A stretch of 64,000 nucleotides of DNA from Ruminococcus sp. (GTDB lineage: Bacteria > Bacillota > Clostridia > Lachnospirales > Lachnospiraceae). Position numbers and translations under genes: made by a program. Below are positions 9,416 through 19,298 of this stretch, piece after piece. The notes below the pieces were generated by a model that did not search any database, had not been told where the DNA came from, and saw only the letters and a list, made by a program, of their open reading frames with translations. The stretch is from assembly GCA_023663085.1 (NCBI GenBank), contig JAMPIB010000004.1:38297-102296 (forward strand), in the 5' to 3' direction. Numbering within the stretch: the first letter of the stretch is position 1; each line of letters starts with the position of its first letter.

Positions 9416-10291
9416 ATGGATCAGGCTGAACAACTGAGAAATATAATAAAAGCAAGCAGCCAGCCTCAACGACCATTGGCAAGAGTCATCACCGTTACAA
9501 GTGGAAAAGGCGGTGTCGGGAAATCAAACGTAGCGATCAATCTTGCTGTCCAGTTTAAGAAAATGGGACAGCGGGTTATTATACTGGATGCGGATTTCGG
9601 ACTTGCGAACATAGAAGTCATGTTCGGCGCGGTACCGAAACATAACTTGTGCGATTTAATTTATCAGGGCAAAAATATCCGTGAGATCATTACCTGGGGG
9701 CCTATGGATATCGGTTTTATATCCGGCGGGTCAGGGATTGCGGGAATGTCCAATTTAAGCAGGGAATATCTGACTTATATCATCAAGAACCTTTCGGAAC
9801 TGGATGAAATGGCGGATATCATCATCGTGGATACCGGAGCCGGTATTTCCGATGCAGTCGTGGAGTTTCTGGTGGCGAGCGGTGAGATCCTGCTCGTAAC
9901 AACGCCGGAGCCGACTTCTATCACGGATTCTTATTCGCTTGTAAAGGCGCTGAACAGGCATCCGCGGTATTCCAAAGAAGTTTCACATGTGAAGGTGATC
10001 GCCAATAAGGTGGAAAACGGGCAGGAAGGCAGGCTTTTGTTTGAAAAGCTGGATACGGTCGTGGCGAGGTATTTAAAGATACCGCTTACCTATCTGGGGA
10101 TGGTGCCGCAGGATCCGCAGTTAGCCAAGGCTGTTATGCAGCAGATGCCGGTCTCCATTCAGAATCCGGAGAGCAAGTCTGCGCAGGCATATGAGATGCT
10201 GGCGGCCAAACTGATGAATAAAGAACTGAATAAGACCCTGACGAAACGTGGTATGGCGGCATTTTTTTCGCATATTATATCAAAAAGATAA
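9416..10291 (+). CDS. flhG: MinD-like ATPase FlhG (FleN/YlxH)
   Basis: FlhG is a ParA/MinD-type ATPase that activates FlhF and limits flagellar number. The N-terminal peptide MDQAEQLRNII matches the FlhF-activating DQA motif. The deviant Walker A is GKGGVGKSN (residues 30-38), with DADFGLAN and the VDTGAG Walker B. It is 291 residues. The start is supported by AGGAGGACAGG. It lies 12 nt after flhF. Confidence 0.95.
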   Translation: MDQAEQLRNIIKASSQPQRPLARVITVTSGKGGVGKSNVAINLAVQFKKMGQRVIILDADFGLANIEVMFGAVPKHNLCDLIYQGKNIREIITWGPMDIGFISGGSGIAGMSNLSREYLTYIIKNLSELDEMADIIIVDTGAGISDAVVEFLVASGEILLVTTPEPTSITDSYSLVKALNRHPRYSKEVSHVKVIANKVENGQEGRLLFEKLDTVVARYLKIPLTYLGMVPQDPQLAKAVMQQMPVSIQNPESKSAQAYEMLAAKLMNKELNKTLTKRGMAAFFSHIISKR

Positions 10292-10313
10292 TTTGGAAGA
10301 GAGATGACAGCAA

Positions 10314-11075
10314 GTGGAGATTATACTTTCTAAATATATCGAACCGGGCAACCGGATAGAATTACAAAAAGTCAGAAGACTGCGGGAGGACGATGACGAG
10401 AAGCGTAAAGTATACGGAAGTCAGTTGATCGATATTATTTCCGATGACAGAATTGAGATTTCCATGCCAATGGAAAAAACAAAGCTGATACTTCTGCCGG
10501 TAGGCGGAGAGTACGATCTGTTCTTTTTTACGAAAAACGGTCTGTACCAGTGTTATGCCAGGGTAATTGAACGGTACAAGACGAACAATATGTTTCTGGT
10601 GCAGCTTGAACTGACGAGTAATTTAAGAAAACATCAGAGGAGAGAATACTACAGATTCAGCTGTGCGCTGGAAATGAATTCCAGACCGTTAGAAAGAGAA
10701 GAGGTACGGGCGATCGAGAAAAACTCCGATCTGCTCAATTCCGGACTTTTAGTGCCGGAACTGCCTTTGCAGAGGAGCGTCATTGCCGATATAAGCGGCG
10801 GCGGACTGCGTTTTGTGGCGGAATATGCCTATGATGTTGACAGTCTGATCCTGTGCAAATATAATCTGTGGATGGAGGGGGAATCAAAGGAATATACCCT
10901 GTGCGGAAAAGTATTATCCGTCAAACAGGTTGAGAACCGGCCGGGATTTTACGAGCACCGCGTACAGTATATCAATATGGATAAAGGTAACAGAGAAGAA
11001 ATTATCAAGTATATTTTCAATGAAGAGCGCAAAACGTTGAAACAGATGAACGATGAAACACTTTCATATGAATAA
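10314..11075 (+). CDS. PilZ-domain c-di-GMP receptor, YcgR/flagellar-brake type
   Basis: This protein likely links c-di-GMP to motility. The start is GTG. Residues ~1-100 form a YcgR-N-like beta domain (RIELQKVRRL...DRIEISMPME). The PilZ domain begins at RKHQRREYYR; R110 and R114 make the RxxxR half and D159-x-S161-x-x-G164 (DISGGG) the other half of the c-di-GMP site. A 38-residue insertion rich in charged residues lies between the halves. Its position between flhG and cheB fits a motility role. A diguanylate cyclase lies about 13 kb downstream. Confidence 0.88.
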   Translation: MEIILSKYIEPGNRIELQKVRRLREDDDEKRKVYGSQLIDIISDDRIEISMPMEKTKLILLPVGGEYDLFFFTKNGLYQCYARVIERYKTNNMFLVQLELTSNLRKHQRREYYRFSCALEMNSRPLEREEVRAIEKNSDLLNSGLLVPELPLQRSVIADISGGGLRFVAEYAYDVDSLILCKYNLWMEGESKEYTLCGKVLSVKQVENRPGFYEHRVQYINMDKGNREEIIKYIFNEERKTLKQMNDETLSYE

Positions 11076-11089
11076 GAAGGGGTAGGATT

Positions 11090-12163
11090 ATGAAAAATAT
11101 CTTAGTTGTTGATGATTCTGCACTCATGAGAAGGGTGCTTTGTGATATAATAGACAGCGATGAAAGATTCCATGTACAGGACAGAGCTACGAACGGACTG
11201 GAAGCATTGGATCTGCTTACGAAAAAGACATATGACGCGGTCATTCTGGACGTCAATATGCCTCGTATGAACGGGCTGGAACTTTTAAAGGAACTGCGGA
11301 AACAGAAAATCTCGGCCAGGATCATGATGGTCAGTACCGATACGAGCGAGGGAGCCAAAACAACTCTGGATGCTCTGGAACTCGGCGCTCTGGATTTTGT
11401 GCACAAACCCGGAACGGCGATGGACTGCCGGACTGATGCGTTTAAGGAGACGCTGCTGCGGACGCTTTCAGCGGTCGTGGATTCCAGACTGCAGGCTTTC
11501 AGCAAGCCGTCCTTTACGCGCGAGTCGTTAAGACCGGAAAGAAAAGTAGTCGAACTTGTCGGCAGACGTTCGGCGGCAGTTCCCGGTAATAAGATCGTGG
11601 CGCTGGCCAGTTCTACGGGCGGCCCCAAGGCATTACAGTCAGTCATTCCCAAACTGCCTAAGAATCTGAAGGCGCCGGTCGTTATCGTACAGCATATGCC
11701 GGTAGGCTTTACGGCATCTTTGGCGGAACGTCTGGATTCTCTGAGTGAAGTCCATGTGAAGGAGGCAGCGGAAGGAGATGTACTGGAGGCCGGAGTTGTC
11801 TATATCTCGAAGGGCGGAAAACATCTGAATGTCGTAGGAGATGGGAGTAAGTATACGATCCATTATTCAGATGAACCGAGCAGAGAAGGGGTAAAACCCT
11901 GTGCGAATTATATGTACGAGTCCCTGCGGGAGAGCAGATTTGACCAGATCGTATGCGTGGTCATGACCGGTATGGGCGCTGACGGTACAAAGGGAATCAC
12001 AAATCTGAAAGAAAAAAAGAAACTGCATGTCATTGCGCAGGAGGCGGAGTCGTGCGCGGTGTACGGTATGCCAAGAAGCATAGTGAACGCGGGACTGGCA
12101 GATCAGATCGTGCCGCTTGAACAGATCGCGCAGGAAATAATAATGAACGTGGGGGTAAGATAA
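11090..12163 (+). CDS. cheB: Chemotaxis protein-glutamate methylesterase CheB
   Basis: CheB demethylates (and deamidates) chemoreceptors once phosphorylated by CheA. The receiver domain (1-120) has D8, D9 and phosphoacceptor D54. The C-terminal esterase domain holds the catalytic triad S175 (ASSTGG), H202 (QHMP) and D298 (GMGADG). It is 357 residues, normal. The ATG has AAGGGG upstream and the gene ends 1 nt before cheA. Confidence 0.96.
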   Translation: MKNILVVDDSALMRRVLCDIIDSDERFHVQDRATNGLEALDLLTKKTYDAVILDVNMPRMNGLELLKELRKQKISARIMMVSTDTSEGAKTTLDALELGALDFVHKPGTAMDCRTDAFKETLLRTLSAVVDSRLQAFSKPSFTRESLRPERKVVELVGRRSAAVPGNKIVALASSTGGPKALQSVIPKLPKNLKAPVVIVQHMPVGFTASLAERLDSLSEVHVKEAAEGDVLEAGVVYISKGGKHLNVVGDGSKYTIHYSDEPSREGVKPCANYMYESLRESRFDQIVCVVMTGMGADGTKGITNLKEKKKLHVIAQEAESCAVYGMPRSIVNAGLADQIVPLEQIAQEIIMNVGVR

Positions 12164-12164
12164 G

Positions 12165-14348
12165 ATGGATGTAAGCCAATATTTGGACATTTTCCTTGAT
12201 GAAACAAACGAGCATTTGGAGAATCTGAACACACAGATCCTCGCCCTGGAGCAGGAACCCGACAATATGGATACGATCAATGAGATCTTCCGTGCGGCGC
12301 ATTCCTTAAAGGGTATGGCGGGTACTATGGGATATAAGAGGATGCAGACTCTTACCCATGATATGGAAAACGTATTTTCTGAAGTCCGTAACGGAAATAT
12401 CAAGGTCAAGGCCCATATGATCGATATTCTTTTCCAGTGTCTGGATGCTCTGGAGGAGTACAGTACCAATGTCAGGGAAAGTGCCGATGAGGGTACGAAT
12501 GACAATGAGCCGCTGATCAAACAGTTAAACGCCATCCTCAAAGGGGAAGACGCAGATGAGCCGGAAACAGAGAGCGCAGCGCCGGCGGCAGAAGCAGCGG
12601 TGCAGCAGCCTGCGGCACAGGAACCGGCAGAAGCTGATGCAGGCAAAAAGAAATGGTTGAATATCCAACTCGGAGATTCCGAAAAGACAGTGATCACAGA
12701 GGCTAAAAATCAGGGAAAACAGATTTATGGCATGACAGTGACCGTGCAGGAAGCATGTATTCTGAAAGCGGCCAGAGCCTTTCTTGTATTTAAAGCGGTA
12801 GAGGAATTTGGCGAGATCGTACATTCGAGTCCGTCCACACAGGATATTGAAGATGAGAAATTTGAACTGGATTTCAGTCTGATCGTTATCGCAGATGCAC
12901 CGTTAGATAAAGTGCTTGAGGCGGCTAAGAACGTATCGGAAATAGAAGACGTTACAGGTGATATCTATCAGATTGATAAGGGTTCGGCAGCAGCCGGCGG
13001 CGCAGCGGAAACGGCCAAAGAAGAAGCTGCACCGGACAGGGAAGAACCGGCCAGGACGGAAGTGGCGGAAACTACTAAGAAAGAAGCTGCCAGTGAGAAA
13101 CCGGATAAGGCGGAGACACAGACGACTGCCCCGGCTCCGGCCCAGCAGGCTGCAGGCAAAAATGACAAAAAGCCGGCGGCAAGTAAACCGATCGTCAACA
13201 GAACGGTCAGAGTGGATATTGAGAAACTCGATAATCTGATGAACCTTGTCAGCGAGCTTATCATTGCCAAGAACTCTCTGGTATCGGCATCTGCGACAGT
13301 AGAGGGCAATGCCAATTCGGAAGTAAACGACCAGATCGAATATCTGGAGAGCGTTACGACTTCCCTGCATGAGTCCGTTATGAAAGTACGAATGGTACCG
13401 ATCGAGAGCGTTGTCACGAAATTCCCGCGTATGATCCGCGACTTATCCAAGAAGCTGGATAAGAAGATGGAATTATATATGTCTGGTGAAGAGACAGAAC
13501 TTGACCGTACCGTAGTAGATGAGATCGGCGATCCGCTGATGCACCTGTTGCGTAACTCGGCGGACCATGGTCTGGAGTCGGCGGAAGTCCGTAAGGAGAG
13601 AGGCAAGCCGGAAGTCGGTTCCATTTTCCTGGACGCCTATCAGGATGGTAATAACGTTGTCATCGAAGTACGTGACGACGGTAACGGTATTGATACAGAG
13701 GCGGTTAAGAACAAAGCGATAGAGCGCGGCGTCATCACACCGGAACAGGCTGAGATGATGAATGAGAAAGAGACCATCGATCTGCTTTTCAATGCGGGAT
13801 TCTCTACGGCCAAGAAAGTGTCCGACGTATCCGGAAGAGGCGTTGGTCTGGATGTTGTAAAATCCAAGATCGAGGCACTGAGCGGTGAAGTGGAAGTCAA
13901 GACGAAACTTGGCGAAGGCAGTATCTGGATCATCAGACTGCCGCTGACACTGGCTATCATTCAGGCATTGATGGTAGTTATCGGCAATGAGAAATATGCG
14001 ATTTCTCTGGGCTCTATCCAGACGCTTGAAGATATATCGCCGGAAGAAGTGAAATTAGTACAGAACAAAGAAGTCATCCATTTGAGGGATAATGTTATCC
14101 CGTTAGTCAGAATGGCTGAGATCCTGGATACGGAAAGTTCCAAAGATCCGAGCGAGAACCTGATCGTAGTCATCGTCAAAAAAGGCGATAAACAGGTAGG
14201 TCTGGTAGTGGATGAACTGATCGGACAGCAGGAGATCGTTATTAAGTCTATGGGCAAATACATCAATAAGAGTAAGATCATCAGCGGTGCAACAATCCTC
14301 GGTGATGGTGAAGTGGCTCTTATTCTGGATGCCAACGCTTTGATTTAA
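12165..14348 (+). CDS. cheA: Chemotaxis histidine kinase CheA
   Basis: CheA phosphorylates CheY and CheB in response to receptors. Domains in order: HPt with phospho-histidine H46 (FRAAHSLKGMAG); P2 CheY-binding domain about 165-270; an A/P/E-rich linker; P3 dimerisation helices from about 345; P4 ATPase with N box HLLRNSADHGLE, G1 RDDGNGID and G2 GRGVGLDVV; P5 CheW-like domain to the end. It is 727 residues and appears complete. Confidence 0.97.
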   Translation: MDVSQYLDIFLDETNEHLENLNTQILALEQEPDNMDTINEIFRAAHSLKGMAGTMGYKRMQTLTHDMENVFSEVRNGNIKVKAHMIDILFQCLDALEEYSTNVRESADEGTNDNEPLIKQLNAILKGEDADEPETESAAPAAEAAVQQPAAQEPAEADAGKKKWLNIQLGDSEKTVITEAKNQGKQIYGMTVTVQEACILKAARAFLVFKAVEEFGEIVHSSPSTQDIEDEKFELDFSLIVIADAPLDKVLEAAKNVSEIEDVTGDIYQIDKGSAAAGGAAETAKEEAAPDREEPARTEVAETTKKEAASEKPDKAETQTTAPAPAQQAAGKNDKKPAASKPIVNRTVRVDIEKLDNLMNLVSELIIAKNSLVSASATVEGNANSEVNDQIEYLESVTTSLHESVMKVRMVPIESVVTKFPRMIRDLSKKLDKKMELYMSGEETELDRTVVDEIGDPLMHLLRNSADHGLESAEVRKERGKPEVGSIFLDAYQDGNNVVIEVRDDGNGIDTEAVKNKAIERGVITPEQAEMMNEKETIDLLFNAGFSTAKKVSDVSGRGVGLDVVKSKIEALSGEVEVKTKLGEGSIWIIRLPLTLAIIQALMVVIGNEKYAISLGSIQTLEDISPEEVKLVQNKEVIHLRDNVIPLVRMAEILDTESSKDPSENLIVVIVKKGDKQVGLVVDELIGQQEIVIKSMGKYINKSKIISGATILGDGEVALILDANALI

Positions 14349-14367
14349 CGAAAGGGGGACAAGTAGA

Positions 14368-14820
14368 ATGGATGAATTAAAAGTAGCCGGTGAAACAATA
14401 CAGTTTATCGTGATCAGACTGGGTGATGAACAGTACGGTATAGATATCAAATATATTGATAATATTTTAAGGATGCCGAGCATTACGAGAGTGCCCAAGG
14501 TGGCGCCTTATTTAAAAGGGGTCATCAATCTTCGCGGTGAAGTGCTTCCCGTTATGAGTATCCGCATCAAGATGGGTCTGGAAGAGGACGTCATCACCAA
14601 ATCAAGCAGGATCATTGTATTAAAAATGGAACAGTTGGGTATGATCGGTATCATCGTGGATGAAGTGAAAGAAGTCGTCACGCTGGAAGCAGATCAGATT
14701 GAAAAAGTGGCGTATGATTCCAAAGACGAGAAAGACAATTTTATTTCCGGGATTGGTAAATGTGAGGGCGGCTTGATCTCCCTGTTAGACTTAAACCAGG
14801 TTGTGCCGGAAAATTCCTAG
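14368..14820 (+). CDS. cheW: Chemotaxis coupling protein CheW
   Basis: This 150-residue single-domain adaptor couples chemoreceptors to CheA. Family features are FIVIRLGDEQYGIDIKYIDNILR, TRVPKVAPYLKGVINLRGEVLPV and GIIVDEVKEVV. GAAAGGGGGA precedes the ATG. It lies between cheA and cheC. Confidence 0.95.
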   Translation: MDELKVAGETIQFIVIRLGDEQYGIDIKYIDNILRMPSITRVPKVAPYLKGVINLRGEVLPVMSIRIKMGLEEDVITKSSRIIVLKMEQLGMIGIIVDEVKEVVTLEADQIEKVAYDSKDEKDNFISGIGKCEGGLISLLDLNQVVPENS

Positions 14821-14831
14821 GAGGTTAGCGA

Positions 14832-15449
14832 GTGAGTGAATTAAGTTTTGATGAAATGTCCCAAGAATATTTTGATGTTCTGAAGGAATTGGGGAATATC
14901 GGAGCCGGAAATGCAACAACGGCACTGGCGCAGATGTTACAGTGTAAAGTAGATATGTCTGTGCCGAAAGTCGGACTTCTGGAGTTTAAGGAAGTCGGCG
15001 AAGCCATGGGCGGCGAAGAACAGATCATGGCCGGCATCTATCTTGGTGTAGAAGGTGATATCGCCGGCAGCATCATGTTTCTGGTGGAGAAAGAATCGGC
15101 AAGGTTTCTGGTATCCAAGCTGATGGGAATGCCGCTTGAGGGAGATGAATTTTCCGAAATGGAATTATCGGCGCTCAAAGAGGTTGGTAATATCATAACG
15201 GGAGCGTATCTGAATTCTCTTTCGGCGATAACGAATTTGAAGATTTTCCCGACAATCCCGGATATGACAGTGGATATGGCAGGGGCGATCATGAGTGTAC
15301 CGGCGATACAGTTTGGCGCCGTAGGTGACAGAATGTTATTGATCCAGACACAGTTTTTTGATGAAGTGGCGATCAATGGATATTTTATTCTGATTCCGGA
15401 TATGGAATCTTATGGTAAAATATTATCTGCTTTAGGTATGGCAGTTTGA
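14832..15449 (+). CDS. cheC: CheY-P phosphatase CheC
   Basis: CheC removes phosphate from CheY-P and is stimulated by CheD. Both active sites are intact: ELGNIGAGN with P 23 residues after the N, and EVGNIITGA with the same spacing. The start is GTG, with AGGAGG 5-10 nt upstream overlapping the cheW stop region. It is 205 residues. The cheC-cheD pairing is typical of Gram-positive chemotaxis. Confidence 0.95.
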   Translation: MSELSFDEMSQEYFDVLKELGNIGAGNATTALAQMLQCKVDMSVPKVGLLEFKEVGEAMGGEEQIMAGIYLGVEGDIAGSIMFLVEKESARFLVSKLMGMPLEGDEFSEMELSALKEVGNIITGAYLNSLSAITNLKIFPTIPDMTVDMAGAIMSVPAIQFGAVGDRMLLIQTQFFDEVAINGYFILIPDMESYGKILSALGMAV

Positions 15450-15483
15450 GAATAGTTATAGTGAAGGTGGGAGATTCAGGAAC

Positions 15484-15975
15484 ATGGCTCAGGTGATAAA
15501 GGTCGGTATGGCCGATTTAAATGTATGCGTTAGTCCCGATGGGATAACCACATTGGGACTAGGTTCGTGTGTAGGAATTGCAATAAGAGATCCTGTAACA
15601 AAAATCGGAGGATTGGCACATATTATGCTTCCGGACAGTACTACGATCAGGAACAACAGCAATATCCCCAAATTTGCAGATACTGGAATTGAAGAACTTG
15701 TGAAAAGAGTTGTGGCAAAGGGCGCTAACAGATCACGGTTAGTGGCTAAGATCGCAGGCGGCGCCCAGATGTTTTCCTTTCAGAACAGCGGCAATTCGGA
15801 AACGATACGTGTCGGTGAAAGAAATGTAGAGGCATCCAAAAAGAAACTTGCACAGCTTAAAATACCGATTCTTGCAGAAGATACAGGGAAAAACTACGGG
15901 AGAACAGTAATTTTTTATCCGGAGACCGGAGATTTTGTAATCCGCGCAGTAGGGAAACCGGAGAAGACGATCTAA
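15484..15975 (+). CDS. cheD: Chemoreceptor glutamine deamidase CheD
   Basis: CheD deamidates receptor glutamines and binds CheC. The cysteine-protease-like site is visible: C29 (LGLGSCVGIA) and H46 (GLAHIMLPDS), with T23 nearby. It is 163 residues. The ATG lies 34 nt after cheC. It is part of the chemotaxis operon. Confidence 0.95.
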   Translation: MAQVIKVGMADLNVCVSPDGITTLGLGSCVGIAIRDPVTKIGGLAHIMLPDSTTIRNNSNIPKFADTGIEELVKRVVAKGANRSRLVAKIAGGAQMFSFQNSGNSETIRVGERNVEASKKKLAQLKIPILAEDTGKNYGRTVIFYPETGDFVIRAVGKPEKTI

Positions 15976-16001
15976 GGTTATTTGGATGGAAGGTAAAAGA
16001 A

Positions 16002-16478
16002 TTGGAGAAAGAACTGGAAAACAAAGAAAATCAAGGGAACGAAAACGAAGAAGAAAAGCTGATCACCGATATTGCGGAACTTGAGAGAGAAAAAGAAAGA
16101 GAACGTGAGCTGGAGCGGAAAAAGGCATTGGCGAGAGCCAAAAAAAGAAAACTGATTCCGCCTTTTGTCATGCTCTTAGCCGGTGCGATCACAAGCATTA
16201 CCATGTTTATGCTGCATTATGAGTCAAAAGACATGCTTGTTACGTTATTATGGGTGTTGATCGTCTTTTTCATCGCGGGAGAAGTGCTCAAGACGATGTT
16301 AGACCGTTTTGAAGCGCAGATCGAGAAGGAACGCATGGAAAAAGGCGAGGTCTATGAGAAAGATGCCGAGGGCGTACATACCGCTGTAAAGACTGACGAA
16401 TCCGCGCAGTCGGAGGATAACGGCGGTTCCGTTCAGGTCGAAAGAGCGGATGATGACGAAGAAGAGTTGATTTTTTAG
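16002..16478 (+). CDS. Membrane protein of unknown function in the che/fli operon
   Basis: I do not recognise a named family. The product starts with TTG (GGAAGG upstream) and has a highly charged N-terminus (ELENKENQGNENEEEKL) with a Glu/Arg coiled-coil-like stretch. Two membrane helices follow (about residues 50-72 and 78-98), then a charged acidic tail. Both ends are probably cytoplasmic. Its place between cheD and the sigma28 gene suggests co-expression with motility genes, but no function is shown. Confidence 0.75.
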   Translation: MEKELENKENQGNENEEEKLITDIAELEREKERERELERKKALARAKKRKLIPPFVMLLAGAITSITMFMLHYESKDMLVTLLWVLIVFFIAGEVLKTMLDRFEAQIEKERMEKGEVYEKDAEGVHTAVKTDESAQSEDNGGSVQVERADDDEEELIF

Positions 16479-16539
16479 GGGTATCTGATATTGATATGGA
16501 AAAGTTGCAGAAAATAATATAATGTGATGAGGAAATATC

Positions 16540-17313
16540 ATGGATGAAGCAGGCAAGAAGAAACTTTGGGAAGAATATGATAAAGCGAAATCTCCCGAAG
16601 TGAGGGAAAAAATCATATTGGAGTATGCCCCGCTCGTAAAGATGGTAGCAGGACGGCTCAGCATGTATCTGGGATATAATGTGGAATATGAAGACCTGGT
16701 AAGCTATGGCATTTTTGGTCTGATAGATGCGATTGATAAATTTGATTCCTTAAAAGACGTTAAATTCGAGACGTATGCAAGCCTGCGTATCCGGGGGGCA
16801 ATTCTGGATCAGATCCGTAAGATGGACTGGATTCCCAGAACCATCAGACAGAAACAGAAAAAAATTGATACGGCCATTAAGGAGATCGAAGCGAAATACG
16901 GCAGAAGCGCGACCGATGAAGAGATTGCCCAAAGCCTCGGTATCTCCAATGACGAATATGTTGACTGGCAGTCACAGATGAAAGTGACGAACGTTGTTTC
17001 CTTAAACGAGTTCATGGAACAGGGCAGCGAAGTTCCGACCGATAACGATTATAACCGCAGAGCGCAGTTTGACGGGCCGGAGGAAGTCATCGAGAGGGAC
17101 GAACTGAAACGCATTCTGGCAGAAGCGCTTGAACTTCTGACGGAAAAGGAACAGAAAGTCATTTTATTATATTATTATGAAGATCTGACACTGAAAGAGA
17201 TCAGTAATATACTGGAGGTGTCGGAGTCGAGGATATCACAGCTCCATACGAGAGCGTTACAGAAAATGAAGACAAAGCTCGGAAATTATATGGGCATATT
17301 AACAGAAAGATAA
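16540..17313 (+). CDS. fliA: RNA polymerase sigma-28 factor (FliA/SigD/WhiG family)
   Basis: This sigma factor directs late flagellar and chemotaxis genes. The 257-residue protein has region 1.2/2 (YEDLVSYGIFGLIDAIDKFD, FETYASLRIRGAILDQIRKMDW), region 3 (IDTAIKEIEAKYGRSATDEE) and region 4 helix-turn-helix (LTLKEISNILEVSESRISQLHTRA). These are arranged as in FliA/SigD. ATGAGG precedes the ATG. A separate weak promoter may lie in the upstream gap (TTGATA at 16491, TAATAT at 16515). Confidence 0.95.
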   Translation: MDEAGKKKLWEEYDKAKSPEVREKIILEYAPLVKMVAGRLSMYLGYNVEYEDLVSYGIFGLIDAIDKFDSLKDVKFETYASLRIRGAILDQIRKMDWIPRTIRQKQKKIDTAIKEIEAKYGRSATDEEIAQSLGISNDEYVDWQSQMKVTNVVSLNEFMEQGSEVPTDNDYNRRAQFDGPEEVIERDELKRILAEALELLTEKEQKVILLYYYEDLTLKEISNILEVSESRISQLHTRALQKMKTKLGNYMGILTER

Positions 17314-17323
17314 TGAGGTGAAT

Positions 17324-18916
17324 ATGAACGGATATTTCAGATTGATCCACGAAGAAGGTAAGACCGGCATGAAATTATTTCCCCCGACGAACGGTGGGGA
17401 ACCCGTTGCAGTAACAGATGTGACGGAGTATCTGGCAATGAAGGATATCATCTATGACAAGGGGATGCTCTACAAAGCGATAGCGGCGTCCGCAGAAAAG
17501 GAAATGGTGATCCTTCTTGAAAAGCGCACGACCTTAAAGGAAAGAGAGTGCTATAAGTTTACACTGACACCGGATAATATGCAGGCCTATGTCAGATTTT
17601 ATGCGCCTTCTATCGGCGGCGAAGAGATGACGGCGCAGGAACTGATCAACGATCTGGAGATACGCGGTATCCGTTATGGTATCTTAAAAGACGAGATTGA
17701 ATTGTGTTTTGCCAGACAGCGTGACTATGGAAAAGATATCCTTGTGGCGCAGGGAACCGAACCGGTGCACGGCACGGACGCGCGTATCGAATATTATTTT
17801 AATACGGACAAAAAGGCAAAGCCGACTTTAAAAGAGGATGGCAGCGTGGACTTTTTCCAGCTGAATGTAGTCCAGCACTGTGAAAAAGGTGATGTTTTAG
17901 CCAAGCTGATCCCGGAAGATCCGGGAGAGAACGGCACCAACGTACTCGGTGCGCGTATCAAACCGCGCGATGTGAAGAAGGCTGTTTTAAAATATGGTAA
18001 TAATATAGAGATTTCAGAAGATAATACAGCATTGACTTCTACAGTCAATGGACATGTGGAACTGGTGGAAGATACGGTCTTCGTATCTGATGTCCTGATT
18101 GTGGAAAATGTCGATAATTCTACGGGAAATATTGATTATGAAGGCAATGTACAGGTCAACGGCAATGTGTGTACGAATTTTGAGGTAAAAGCCAAAGGCA
18201 ATGTGGAGATAAACGGCGTAGTCGAAGGCGCTTATATCGAAGCGGGAGAAAATATCATCATTGCCCGCGGTATGAATGGTATGGGCAAAGGCAAATTAAA
18301 AGCCGGCGGCAATATCGTAGCGAAATTTTTACAGAGCGTAACGGTGGAGGCGGATGGTTATGTAGCGTCGGAGTCTATTCTGCACAGCACCATCATGGCC
18401 GGTACGGAAGTCAATGTAGATGGAAAGAAAGGCTTTATCACCGGCGGCAAGGTCAGCGCGGTAAATTCCATCAATGTCAAGACGCTGGGCTCGGAAATGG
18501 GAGCCGATACGACAGTGGAGGTGGGTTCTGATCCGAATCTTGTGATAAATTTACAGAATCTCATCAGCCAGGTGGAAAAAGAAAATGAAGAGATAAAATC
18601 AATCCAGCAGGTGTTGGTCACAACCAAGCAGAAGATTGCCAAAGGAGCCAAACTGACACCGGAACAGTTACAATACATGCAGACTCTGGCGGCGGCCAAC
18701 CAGCAGAAAACGGCGCTTGTCGAGCAGTATACGACGGAGATCGAAGCTTTGCAGGGGCAGCTTAAGGGCAAAGAAGGAGCCTGTGTTATCGTAAGAGGCA
18801 GCGTTTATCCGGGAACTAAAATCTGCATCGGAGATGTTTCCATGACAGTACAGAAAGAAGCGCAGTATTGCAGGTTTATCAAATCCCGCGGAGATGTTAA
18901 ACTGACAGGTATCTGA
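17324..18916 (+). CDS. FapA (DUF342) family protein
   Basis: FapA-family proteins have a lobed N-terminal region and a C-terminal right-handed beta-helix; they are common next to sigma28 genes in Clostridia and their exact role is unclear. The beta-helix repeats run about residues 250-400 (NIDYEGNVQVNGNVC, VKAKGNVEINGVVEGAYIEAGENIIIARG). A coiled-coil stretch and a final strand pair follow. I chose the ATG 5 nt after GAGG; a GTG two codons upstream (17318) is the alternative. It is 530 residues. Confidence 0.85.
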   Translation: MNGYFRLIHEEGKTGMKLFPPTNGGEPVAVTDVTEYLAMKDIIYDKGMLYKAIAASAEKEMVILLEKRTTLKERECYKFTLTPDNMQAYVRFYAPSIGGEEMTAQELINDLEIRGIRYGILKDEIELCFARQRDYGKDILVAQGTEPVHGTDARIEYYFNTDKKAKPTLKEDGSVDFFQLNVVQHCEKGDVLAKLIPEDPGENGTNVLGARIKPRDVKKAVLKYGNNIEISEDNTALTSTVNGHVELVEDTVFVSDVLIVENVDNSTGNIDYEGNVQVNGNVCTNFEVKAKGNVEINGVVEGAYIEAGENIIIARGMNGMGKGKLKAGGNIVAKFLQSVTVEADGYVASESILHSTIMAGTEVNVDGKKGFITGGKVSAVNSINVKTLGSEMGADTTVEVGSDPNLVINLQNLISQVEKENEEIKSIQQVLVTTKQKIAKGAKLTPEQLQYMQTLAAANQQKTALVEQYTTEIEALQGQLKGKEGACVIVRGSVYPGTKICIGDVSMTVQKEAQYCRFIKSRGDVKLTGI

Positions 18917-18965
18917 TCTGACAGGATGACAGACTGCGGGCCGCAGGGAAAGGGGTGTGGTTTAG

Positions 18966-19286
18966 ATGGCGATCGGACAGATCGAAATACAGGGACAGAT
19001 TACCAGGGCACAGGATTTTACGACATATAAGCATAATGAGGATACCAAAGGAATGGTAGAGCAGGCCAATGTCGGTAATCAGTTTGCCAAACAGATTGAG
19101 AACCAGATCAAGAAAGTCAATCACGGAGACCAGCCGGAGTACCACAATAAGAAGTTTGACGCCAAAGATAAAGGCAGTAACGAATACCGCGGAGACGGCG
19201 GCCGGAGAGGCAAAAAGAGAGAAAAGAAAGAAGCGGATGGGAAAGTGCTCTTAAAAGGAGTGAGCCGCATAGATATTTCTTTGTAG
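18966..19286 (+). CDS. Small charged protein of unknown function
   Basis: This is a 106-residue, soluble, basic protein (MAIGQIEIQGQITRAQDFTT...) with no membrane segment. A Lys/Arg/Gly-rich stretch (DGGRRGKKREKKEADGK) precedes the C-terminal LLKGVSRIDISL. A good AAAGGGG lies upstream of the ATG. The gene sits 12 nt before the next operon gene, and its function is unknown. The organised N- and C-terminal blocks around a variable centre suggest a real protein. Confidence 0.7.
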   Translation: MAIGQIEIQGQITRAQDFTTYKHNEDTKGMVEQANVGNQFAKQIENQIKKVNHGDQPEYHNKKFDAKDKGSNEYRGDGGRRGKKREKKEADGKVLLKGVSRIDISL

Positions 19287-19298
19287 TTTAAGAAAGGC